From positions 1,798,001 through 1,862,000 of the forward strand of contig NZ_JBDFMH010000001.1 of the NCBI RefSeq assembly GCF_047238125.1: a stretch of DNA of 64,000 nt. Reading direction: 5' to 3'. Both the position numbers and the translations under genes were made by a program. The notes beneath the pieces were generated by a model, which saw only the letters and a list, made by a program, of their open reading frames with translations, made no database searches and was not told the origin of the DNA. Positions 8,204 to 14,937 of the stretch are shown piece after piece. This DNA is from JBDFMH01 sp047238125 (GTDB lineage Bacteria > Pseudomonadota > Alphaproteobacteria > Sphingomonadales > Sphingomonadaceae). Positions within the stretch are counted from its first letter, which is position 1. Every line of letters starts with the position of its first letter.

Positions 8204-9394
8204 TCACGCGCTGAGCACGACCGATCCGCCGTTGCCACCCAGGCCAAGTACCGCAGTCTGCCCGATGGTGGCGCCGACCACCTGATGACCTTCCGCCTCG
8301 CCGCGGAGCTGCCACGTCAGTTCACAAATCTGCAGCAGCGCCTGCGCTGTGGTCGCTTCGCCGAAAGAGAGAAAGCCGCCGCTCGGATTTAGCGCCAGTT
8401 CGCCAGCACGCGAGAATGCTCCTTCGGCAAGCAGGCGATCGGCATCGCCCGGCGCGCAAAAGCCAAGCATTTCGGGCCAGGCAAGCAAGTGCCAGGCGGT
8501 ATTGTCGGCAATTTCCAGAACATCGATCTGTGCGGGGGTGATCCCCGCCATGGCCCTTGCGCGCTCGACAGCGGTCACCACTTCTGCCGTATGCGGGACC
8601 CCGGGTCGCACCGTAGATGCGATGTTGGGAATGCGCCGGGCGGGGTCGCCGAATGCACCCGTTGCGATGGCGCAGCCCGCCACCCGGATCGGAGCGGACG
8701 CTCGCCGTGCGACAGCCTCGCTTGCCAGCACGACAGCGGCGCCTCCATCGCTGACCGCACAGATTTCGAGCAGCCGCAAAGGATCGGCGACCATCGGCGA
8801 CGCCGCGATTTCGTCGATCGTGATAGGCTTGCGAAAGCGCGCCCGCATATTGCCGGCTGCATTTTCCCGCATCAGCAATGCGGCGCGGGCAAAGCTATCC
8901 TCAGTCGTTGCGTGGTCGTGCATGCGCCGACGCGCCTCCAGCGACCAGTAGGCGGGATTCGTTGCACCCATCGCCGCCCAGCGCAGATAATCCTGATCGC
9001 TGAGATCGTCGGCTCCGCCTGGCGGGCGGGTGATGAAACCCTTCGGCATGCGCTCCGCCCCAACGGCGACCACGATGTCCTGCGCACCAGATGCCACCAT
9101 CGACCACGCGGTCTGAAACGCGATCGCACCGGCGGCGCATGCGCCGCCGACGTTGACGCAGGGTATGGGCCGCTCGCCGACCGCTTGCAGCAGTTCATTT
9201 GCATGAAGGCCCCAGCCAAGCCCACCACCGAAGCGGGAGCTTGCCGCGACCAGCCCCTCCGCATCGCCCCATTCGAGACCGGCATCCGTCAGCGCCGCAG
9301 TGACAGCAGAAATACCAAGCGTCAGCCCGGTCTCGTCCGGCCACTTGCCCCAGGCGTGCGCACCCGCGCCGACGACAAAGACTTGCCGCGTCAT
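8204..9394 (-). CDS. Thiolase-fold protein of the SCP2/Ltp2 group, probable retro-aldolase
   Basis: Thiolase-superfamily protein of 396 residues. The nucleophile region GGACAAG is present near residue 90. The usual GHPxGATG segment is replaced by LSFGEATTA, following NPSGG near residue 330. The C-terminal CxGGG loop is GLGGNGG, without the second catalytic Cys. Loss of the His and second Cys argues against normal thiolysis. Its partner, coupled by an ATGA overlap, is a DUF35 protein, and two MaoC-like genes lie just upstream, the arrangement known for the Ltp2 aldolase with ChsH1/ChsH2 in actinobacterial cholesterol side-chain degradation. A retro-aldol cleavage of a 3-hydroxyacyl-CoA is therefore my preferred reading. 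Confidence 0.82.
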   Translation of the reverse strand: MTRQVFVVGAGAHAWGKWPDETGLTLGISAVTAALTDAGLEWGDAEGLVAASSRFGGGLGWGLHANELLQAVGERPIPCVNVGGACAAGAIAFQTAWSMVASGAQDIVVAVGAERMPKGFITRPPGGADDLSDQDYLRWAAMGATNPAYWSLEARRRMHDHATTEDSFARAALLMRENAAGNMRARFRKPITIDEIAASPMVADPLRLLEICAVSDGGAAVVLASEAVARRASAPIRVAGCAIATGAFGDPARRIPNIASTVRPGVPHTAEVVTAVERARAMAGITPAQIDVLEIADNTAWHLLAWPEMLGFCAPGDADRLLAEGAFSRAGELALNPSGGFLSFGEATTAQALLQICELTWQLRGEAEGHQVVGATIGQTAVLGLGGNGGSVVLSA

Positions 9395-9822
9395 ATCGTC
9401 TCGATCGGAGCAAACATGTAGGTCGTTACCTCATCTCCTGCATCCGCGTAGAGCGCGGCCTCGATCACGCGTACCGGCATGCCGATCGCCAGGTTTTCGA
9501 AATTGCCTTCGCGCATCATGCCCATGACCTGCAGCCCCTCGCCCAGATCGACCAGAAGGATCGCATAGGGTGCCCAGTCATCGATGCGGAACGCCGGCGG
9601 CGGCGGATATCGCTGGATGGTGAAGCTATGGACGATGCCCGTCGCTGGCAGCAGCACGGGCTCGATGCTCTTGTCGACGCAATCCGGATTGCGGCAACTA
9701 ATCGCCTGCGGAAAATAGAGCGTGTCGCACGCCGTGCAGCGCGTGCCGACGAGCCGCGTCTGTGCGACGTCGTCGGTCTGGAACAACCCTTTGACGACCG
9801 GGCGGCGGGTGGCACCCGTCAT
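9391..9822 (-). CDS. DUF35 Zn-ribbon/OB-fold protein
   Basis: Small protein of 143 residues with an N-terminal rubredoxin-like zinc ribbon (CTAC, then CRNPDC, about residues 30-48) and a C-terminal OB-fold. Such proteins bind and activate thiolase-like enzymes; in the ChsH2-Ltp2 system the DUF35 domain is required by the aldolase and binds CoA esters. It overlaps the thiolase start (ATGA at 9394-9391) and its own start overlaps the stop of the upstream MaoC-like gene, so all three are likely made together. Confidence 0.9.
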   Translation of the reverse strand: MTGATRRPVVKGLFQTDDVAQTRLVGTRCTACDTLYFPQAISCRNPDCVDKSIEPVLLPATGIVHSFTIQRYPPPPAFRIDDWAPYAILLVDLGEGLQVMGMMREGNFENLAIGMPVRVIEAALYADAGDEVTTYMFAPIETI

Positions 9823-10355
9823 AGCGAGAGGATATCCCGCGTTTCGCGGAAGTAGAGCGTACCATCGGACACATCCGTCACGGTCACGTCATGGCGAACA
9901 TAGCGCCGACCACGCTTCTCGAACTTATCAGCACAGCGCGTGGCGATCCGCACTGTCGCTCCCACCGGGATTGGGGCGATCAGCTCGCTGTCATGGTAGG
10001 TGTGGATCGAGCCGATCGAGAATGGCTTGCGATGATCGAACTGTACCGAAAGTACGAAGTGAGAAACCAGCAACGGTGGCACCACTGCCTGGCCGAACGG
10101 GGAAGTCCCAGGCTCGGTCCAGCGGTTCATCGTCCAACCTTCGTACCATGGATTGAAGTCTTCGACCGCGTCGGCATACAGAATCACCAGCTCGGGGGTT
10201 ATATGGAGATCACGGGATTTCTCCTCGCCGATCCTTGTTGCGTCCCAATAGGTTTCTGATCCCTGTTGAAGTCCCGCAATGAAGGCACGCGTCTGCGCTG
10301 TCTGCACGGGCGATCGTGGATTCGGATCGTGCAAAGGATTGCCGGACGACATCAT
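9819..10355 (-). CDS. MaoC/hot-dog dehydratase-like protein (ChsH2 N-terminal-like)
   Basis: About 178 residues with the hot-dog fold of the FAS1-type/MaoC N-terminal dehydratase family: ITPELVILYADAVEDFNPWY, then a hydrophobic helix, then a segment ending in RRYVRHDVTVTDVSDGTLYF. The start was chosen at MMSSGNPLHD (10355) because GGGAG precedes it and the upstream gene ends 11 bases earlier; the frame opens further up to 10550, but that part lies over the neighbouring gene. With the next MaoC gene it probably forms a heteromeric enoyl-CoA hydratase that feeds the aldolase. Which subunit carries the catalytic His/Asp pair cannot be settled by eye. Confidence 0.82.
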   Translation of the reverse strand: MMSSGNPLHDPNPRSPVQTAQTRAFIAGLQQGSETYWDATRIGEEKSRDLHITPELVILYADAVEDFNPWYEGWTMNRWTEPGTSPFGQAVVPPLLVSHFVLSVQFDHRKPFSIGSIHTYHDSELIAPIPVGATVRIATRCADKFEKRGRRYVRHDVTVTDVSDGTLYFRETRDILSL

Positions 10356-10365
10356 ACTGCTCCCG

Positions 10366-10797
10366 TCAGACACCGACATCAACTTCCACCCAACCGACCG
10401 TTTTCTTTTCCCCTGCTTCATTGTCGCACCAGATGTCGACGATGAAGCGGAAGCCGTCGCCCTTGGAAACCTTGTCGCGGACGATGCCGTGGGTGGTGAT
10501 GATTTCGCCGGCAAGGACCGACGCGATATATTTGCAGACCACCCGCGCACCGGTGAACATCGCCGCCCCGAAATGATTGACGCACATTTCCATCAGGTAG
10601 GCGGATGACATCTCGCCGGTCTGGATCGGCGCGCGCAGCCCCGTTTCGGCGGCATAGACCGGATCCCAGTGATTGGGATTGAACCGTCCCCACAGCCGCG
10701 ATCCCATTAACTGAATTACAGCCTGCTTGCGGATGGGCGCGAGCTCATAGCCGACCGGCGTATCGCGCGTAATCGCGAGTTGATCGAGAATGCCCAT
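10366..10797 (-). CDS. MaoC-like dehydratase (ChsH1-like)
   Basis: Hot-dog protein of 143 residues. It contains the substrate-pocket segment WDPVYAAETGLRAPIQTGEMSS and a central helix followed by KYIASVLAGEIITTHGIVRD. Its length matches single-domain MaoC proteins. It overlaps the stop of the upstream SDR by one base and precedes the second hot-dog gene, the pairing seen in ChsH1-ChsH2. Expected role: one subunit of a heteromeric 2-enoyl-CoA hydratase acting on a bulky CoA ester (inference from context). Confidence 0.82.
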   Translation of the reverse strand: MGILDQLAITRDTPVGYELAPIRKQAVIQLMGSRLWGRFNPNHWDPVYAAETGLRAPIQTGEMSSAYLMEMCVNHFGAAMFTGARVVCKYIASVLAGEIITTHGIVRDKVSKGDGFRFIVDIWCDNEAGEKKTVGWVEVDVGV

Positions 10798-11537
10798 CAG
10801 ACCAGCGTGTATCCGCCATCGACGGGCACCAATGTTCCGGTGATGAACGTCGACTCGTCGCTGGCGAAGAACAGCGCTAGATTGGCGATCTCGCGCGGCG
10901 TTCCGATCCGACCGATCAGCGTGCCCGCGACTGCACCGCCGATATAGTCCGCAGGCATCGCCTGCGTCATGCCGGTATCGATCGCGCCGGGCAGGATCGC
11001 ATTCACGCGGATCCCGTCGGCCGCATATTCTGCAGCGACCTGCTTGGTCAGCATGGATACGCCGCCCTTCGACGCGGCATAACCGGGCAGCATCGTGAAC
11101 GCGACGAGAGCCGCCATCGACGAAGTATTGACGATCGAACCACCACCGGACCGCAGCATTGCAGGGATGGCATATTTCGTACCCAGGAAGACGCCCTTCA
11201 GATTGACATCTAGAACGCGGTCCCAGTCGGCTTCCTCATAATCGGCGGTCTTTGCCATTGGGCCTTGAATGCCGGCGTTGTTGCACAGGATATCGAGCCG
11301 TCCGAAACGTTCGACCGCGAAATCGATCATCGCCCGCACGTCCGCCGAGTTGGCGACATCGACATGGAATGGCAGGCAGGCATTGCCGAGCCCAGCCGCG
11401 GTTTGCTCCTCGTGCCCGCTATTGTCGGCCGCTATCACCTTGGCGCCCTGTTCAACGAACAGTTCGACCATCGCGCGGCCCATGCCGGAGCCTGCGCCGG
11501 TCACGATAGCGACCTTATCCTTCAGCCTGCCTGTCAT
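10797..11537 (-). CDS. SDR family oxidoreductase
   Basis: Classical SDR of 246 residues: TGAGSGMG cofactor motif near residue 14, NNAGIQG near 85, NTSSMAAL with catalytic Ser near 138, YAASK near 153, and PGAIDTGMT after the active site. AADN after beta-2 favours NAD. It lies in the operon between the DUF59 protein and the MaoC pair, so it may oxidise a hydroxyl group on the CoA-linked intermediate. It is similar in style to the SDR at 2407-3153 but not identical. Confidence 0.9.
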   Translation of the reverse strand: MTGRLKDKVAIVTGAGSGMGRAMVELFVEQGAKVIAADNSGHEEQTAAGLGNACLPFHVDVANSADVRAMIDFAVERFGRLDILCNNAGIQGPMAKTADYEEADWDRVLDVNLKGVFLGTKYAIPAMLRSGGGSIVNTSSMAALVAFTMLPGYAASKGGVSMLTKQVAAEYAADGIRVNAILPGAIDTGMTQAMPADYIGGAVAGTLIGRIGTPREIANLALFFASDESTFITGTLVPVDGGYTLV

Positions 11538-11552
11538 CGACGGTCCTTCCGT

Positions 11553-11930
11553 TCAGGCTGCCGCGGCCGATCGTGCCGCCATCATCCGAGCCAGATGCGC
11601 CGCGCGCTTGGCCTGGGCGGCCTCACTCATCCGCTCGGGCGCCCAGTCTAGCCCGTTGTCTGCAATGAGCGCGACTGCGGTAACCCCGGGCAGCGCCATC
11701 ACGCGCTGGGTGGCCTCTGTCTTGAAATAGCCGATCATGTGGCAGAACGGCGCAGTCAGCCGGAGGCGGATCTCGATCGCACCGTCATCGGAGATGTCAA
11801 TGCGATCGATCAGCCCCATCTCGTCTAAGCCCAGCGGCACCCCGCCAGCGAGGCTGCATGGGTCGTGTATCTCGTCCAGCACACGCCGGATTGCTGCCGC
11901 AGATGGGGCCCGCAGGGTCGGCTCAGGCAT
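11553..11930 (-). CDS. DUF59 (MIP18/PaaD-like) metal-sulfur cluster protein
   Basis: Small protein of about 125 residues with the DUF59 core: VLDEIHDPCSLAGG near residue 15, a segment rich in beta-strand, and a conserved Cys/His pocket in TAPFCHMIGYFK near 60. Members such as PaaD and SufT help assemble Fe-S or other metal centres on partner enzymes. The start at MPEPTLRAP gives an 8-base overlap with the upstream amidohydrolase; the frame opens further upstream, but there it covers that gene. The client enzyme is unknown, and none of the neighbours is an obvious Fe-S enzyme. Confidence 0.8.
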   Translation of the reverse strand: MPEPTLRAPSAAAIRRVLDEIHDPCSLAGGVPLGLDEMGLIDRIDISDDGAIEIRLRLTAPFCHMIGYFKTEATQRVMALPGVTAVALIADNGLDWAPERMSEAAQAKRAAHLARMMAARSAAAA

Positions 11931-13053
11931 AGATCGTGTCCCCCTGCATCGGGCCGGCCGCACGGTTCTGCATGTGCGACAGCGTCGAATAGGGGGTCGG
12001 CAGCCCGGACTGCTTTGCGGTTTCGAACTCGTCGCCCGCAATGCCTTGCCGAAGCGTGTCTAGGTTTAGACCGTGCAACCGCGCGAAGGTGCCGGCGAGC
12101 ATGTCTGCCTTGTTCTGCCGCGTGATCTGCTGAAGCGGTTTGAAAAGTCCGCCGGCATTGAGCATGTCTTCAGGGAACTCGAAGGCCGCAAATGCTTCCA
12201 GCCCGGGCTGAGGATGGTGCAGCGTGCCGCCCGAGCCCCAGAAAAGGCGGTTGAGCATTTCGTTGCCGCCGATCCTGCAGAGCCCGAGCAGAATATCAGC
12301 AAATGCGCGTGGCCTGCGCTCGACGATGATGTTTTGAATTTCCATGTTTACAAAGATGTTCGAGAAGCGAGCGAGCAGCCAGGCAGTCTCCTCCATGAAG
12401 GCCAGTCCGCCATGGACGATCTCGAAATTGAGATGCGGGAAATCGGTCGCCGCCGTCTCGATATCGTTCGGGTTATAGGCATTGCCGACTGCAAAGGGAC
12501 CGATCGGCACGGCCTTGTGGACGGCCACATGGCGCAGGCCAAGTTCCGATGCCTTCTCGTAGAGTGGATAGATCAGCTTCGGATCATCCATGCGCCAGGA
12601 GACCGGGGCTGTGCCGTCCCAGCTTGTTGGGTATAACTTGAGCCCCAACGGTTTGAGCATATCGACCTGCGCTTCCATGGAAGTGAGCGCATCGGCACCC
12701 TTGAGCGGGTCGACACAGGCATAAGCACCAACGAACCTGTTCGGATAGCGCTCCAGTGCTTCGGCCGCCTTGGCGAGCGAGGAATAGCCATCCTTGAAGG
12801 ACGCGATTGCCAGCGGGTGGAACACCGCCACATCGGTCTGGCTTTCGCGAAACAGCAAATTGGCCAGGTCAGGAATCTGCCAGTCGATCAGATATTCCTC
12901 GCGGGACATTGCATATTGGCGGTCCGGCGGACTCTCGGCCAAGTTGTAGGCCAGCTCGACCATCGCATGGCCAAGAGACGGGTCTTCCCAGTTCTCCGGC
13001 AAGTGATTGTACGCGTGGGTAACTGCGTCGAGCACGAACAACCCGTCGATCAT
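11923..13053 (-). CDS. Amidohydrolase-2 (ACMSD-like) family protein with altered metal ligands
   Basis: TIM-barrel protein of 376 residues in the family of metal-dependent hydrolases and decarboxylases. The N-terminal strand reads LDAVTHAYNHLP, where the family usually has VDxHxHxxP, so the second His of HxH appears to be Tyr. Later His residues are present in VHKAVP and VHGGLAF. The strand that usually ends in GxD reads FWGSGG. If these alignments hold, the metal site is incomplete or different. It is the first gene of the operon running to the thiolase-like gene, behind operator E and a good promoter. The reaction is unknown. Confidence 0.8.
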   Translation of the reverse strand: MIDGLFVLDAVTHAYNHLPENWEDPSLGHAMVELAYNLAESPPDRQYAMSREEYLIDWQIPDLANLLFRESQTDVAVFHPLAIASFKDGYSSLAKAAEALERYPNRFVGAYACVDPLKGADALTSMEAQVDMLKPLGLKLYPTSWDGTAPVSWRMDDPKLIYPLYEKASELGLRHVAVHKAVPIGPFAVGNAYNPNDIETAATDFPHLNFEIVHGGLAFMEETAWLLARFSNIFVNMEIQNIIVERRPRAFADILLGLCRIGGNEMLNRLFWGSGGTLHHPQPGLEAFAAFEFPEDMLNAGGLFKPLQQITRQNKADMLAGTFARLHGLNLDTLRQGIAGDEFETAKQSGLPTPYSTLSHMQNRAAGPMQGDTIYA

Positions 13054-13096
13054 CGACTCTCTCCTGATCTGCCCGCTTTTGCCGGGTTAGACCATC

Positions 13097-13125
13097 ATCG
13101 TAAGACGCTCCATCTAATCAGTCAA
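13097..13125 (-). promoter_or_regulatory. Candidate promoter of the amidohydrolase-to-thiolase operon
   Basis: On the minus strand TTGACT (13125-13120), 17-base spacer, TACGAT (13102-13097). It is the best-looking promoter of the cluster. It would drive seven genes from 13053 to 8204, which are tightly packed with several overlaps. Confidence 0.55.
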
Positions 13126-13137
13126 CGCATCCATTGA
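13122..13137. promoter_or_regulatory. TetR-type operator E
   Basis: TCAACG-CATC-CATTGA, one mismatch from a perfect palindrome, covering the -35 box of the operon promoter. It has the same placement as operators B, C and D. Confidence 0.58.
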
Positions 13138-13564
13138 CGGATTAGCTCGAAAATGTGAGTTTTCGGGTTATCATTTTCGACATAAGCCACACACCTCAAC
13201 GGTGCCGTGGAATGTTTTGACCCACAGCCCACTCCATGGCCCACACGCGCCATCCACCGGGGGAAATAAGAACTGGTGCCGCTAGAGCGCTGTAAATGTG
13301 CGAGAATTGCTTCTCGATCAGTGCTGGATAGCCTTTGGCAGGCCTGTTTTCGATCAGAACTTCAAGTTTTTCCCTGTTTCGCCCGTCGAACAGGGAAACT
13401 CATCCCCGCATCAGGATGGCGGAGACCGCACGCCTGAAAGCTGACGAGCTCGTGCCAATTTGCGAGGTTTGAAGGCCGCTCAGTTCGGGATTGCCCTGAA
13501 ATAAGACCGCTGTTCGGGCATTTGCAAGCGAGCGCCCTGAGCCGAGACCATTCTCATGGGTGGC
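13138..13564. other. Gene-free stretch between the catabolic operon and tRNA-Ser, with one strong hairpin
   Basis: I see no convincing gene here. A perfect 10-base inverted repeat with a 10-base loop lies at 13369-13398 (TTTCCCTGTT and AACAGGGAAA). The stretch is visibly richer in A and T than its right-hand neighbours. It lies directly downstream of the tRNA 3' end, where integrated elements often have their border. Confidence 0.5.
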
Positions 13565-13654
13565 TGGCGGAGACGGAGGGATTCGAACCCTCGGTACAGT
13601 TTCCCGTACGACGCTTTAGCAAAGCGTTGGTTTCAGCCACTCACCCACGTCTCC
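13565..13654 (-). tRNA. tRNA-Ser (anticodon GCT)
   Basis: The minus strand folds as a class II tRNA of 90 bases with encoded CCA. The acceptor arms are GGAGACG and CGTCTCC, the anticodon stem is ACGCT/AGCGT with loop TTGCTAA (anticodon GCT, reading AGC and AGU), there is a long variable arm, and the T-arm contains GGTTCGAATCC. The 3' end points toward the catabolic cluster. Confidence 0.95.
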
Positions 13655-13825
13655 GGTGCGGCAGGGGCCGGGCTATAGCGTCGCGCGCGGCGGGTTTCAA
13701 CGGGCCAAATCGGCGTGCCGCCTGACTCGGCCTGGCGCGTGATCGACTCGGGTCGTCGTCCGTTCATTGCGGGGCAAGCCGGCGCGGCGTTAACCTCGCG
13801 CTTCCGCGACCGGGGGGATTTTGTG

Positions 13826-14614
13826 ATGTCGTGCCTGAACCTGCGCTATTGCGTGATCGCATTCGCTGCGGCGGTCGGGCTGGCGAGCGTGCCCGCGGCC
13901 GCCCAGATGCAGACGGTCGATCCCAACGCCGCGATCGGCGGCAACGGCTATGCCACTACCGTGCCTGCCGCCCCGCCGGGCACCGCGGCCGCGCCCGCGC
14001 CGGCTTCCGCACCGCGCGGCTCGATCGCCTATCCGGCCGAGGCGCCGGTCGCGCCCGCTGCTGCCGATGCAGACGCTCCCGCGACCACCACTGCCGTCCC
14101 CGCCACGCCTGCCGGCGTCGCGCCGATCGCCAGCACCTATCAGCAGGATGACGTGCTGGCCGCTGCGGAAGGCGTGTTCGGCCGCGGTGCCGAAGGCCTA
14201 GCCAAGATCGTCGAGAATATCCTGAAGGATCAGGGCGAGCCCAACGCCTATATCGGCGGGCGGGAGGCCGGTGGCGCGTTCGCGATCGGCGTCCGCTATG
14301 GTTCGGGCACGATGACCCACAAGGTCGAAGGCACCCGGCCCGTTTTCTGGACGGGGCCGTCAGTCGGCTTCGATGTCGGCGCGAACGGCTCCAAGACGTT
14401 CGTGCTGGTCTATAATCTCTACGACAGTCAAGAGCTTTTCCGCCGCTTTCCCGCGGCCGAGGGGGCGGCCTATTTCGTCGGCGGCTTCACCGCGTCCTAT
14501 CTGCGGCGCGGCGATGTCGTGCTGATCCCGATCCGGCTCGGCGTCGGCTGGCGGCTCGGCGCGAATGTCGGCTACATGCGGTTCAGCGAGAAATCGAAGA
14601 TCCTGCCTTTCTAG
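13826..14614 (+). CDS. DUF1134 / EipA-family envelope protein
   Basis: Protein of about 262 residues with a signal peptide (AAVGLASVPAAAQ, cut near residue 27), a linker of about 80 residues rich in Ala and Pro, and a C-terminal DUF1134 domain (from EPNAYIGGREAGGAFAIGVR to the end). EipA of Brucella and Caulobacter belongs to this family and supports envelope integrity in the periplasm. The start MSCLNLRY follows GGGGGG by nine bases; the frame opens earlier (13715) without a clear site. It is downstream of, but divergent from, tRNA-Ser. The name is by family resemblance. Confidence 0.88.
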   Translation: MSCLNLRYCVIAFAAAVGLASVPAAAQMQTVDPNAAIGGNGYATTVPAAPPGTAAAPAPASAPRGSIAYPAEAPVAPAAADADAPATTTAVPATPAGVAPIASTYQQDDVLAAAEGVFGRGAEGLAKIVENILKDQGEPNAYIGGREAGGAFAIGVRYGSGTMTHKVEGTRPVFWTGPSVGFDVGANGSKTFVLVYNLYDSQELFRRFPAAEGAAYFVGGFTASYLRRGDVVLIPIRLGVGWRLGANVGYMRFSEKSKILPF

Positions 14615-14652
14615 GGCCGTCGTGCGTTGCATCTTCCAGCGAGGAGATTGCA

Positions 14653-14895
14653 ATGACCGATACCCACAAGATGCAGGCCGATGGTGGCGGCACGGACAAG
14701 GCCAGGGATCGCAAGCCGGCGAGCGGGCATGATGCCGCCGGCGAGTCCGGCGGCGGCGCCTATCCGAACCCGCACGATGAAGGCAGATCATTCGAGGAGC
14801 ATGGCCAGGCGGGCGGCGGCTATCACGGCCCCGGCCAGCTTGGCGGAGAGAAGGCCGATGCGGACGAGGAAGGACGCGTCGGCCAGGGCGGCTGA
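14653..14895 (+). CDS. Small Gly-rich hydrophilic protein, unknown function
   Basis: 80 residues, strongly hydrophilic, rich in Gly, Asp, Glu, His and Lys, with no signal peptide, membrane segment or recognisable motif. It is probably disordered. GAGGAG lies eight bases before the ATG, which supports translation. It is 38 bases downstream of the eipA-like gene and on the same strand, so it may share its transcript. Composition of this kind is seen in stress or desiccation proteins, but I cannot assign a role. Confidence 0.65.
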   Translation: MTDTHKMQADGGGTDKARDRKPASGHDAAGESGGGAYPNPHDEGRSFEEHGQAGGGYHGPGQLGGEKADADEEGRVGQGG

Positions 14896-14937
14896 TCCAA
14901 GGGGCGGGCGTCGAGCCGGGCGGCCGACGCCCCCTGA

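Noticed and set aside
8204..9394. Ordinary acetyl-CoA acetyltransferase (degradative thiolase)
   Set aside because: The GHP histidine segment and second cysteine are missing, and a DUF35 partner is present. An aldolase-like role fits better.
13522..13725. A 67-residue frame containing AETEGFEPSVQFPVR across the tRNA
   Set aside because: It runs through tRNA-Ser on the opposite strand. This is a well-known false protein created by translating tRNA-Ser genes.
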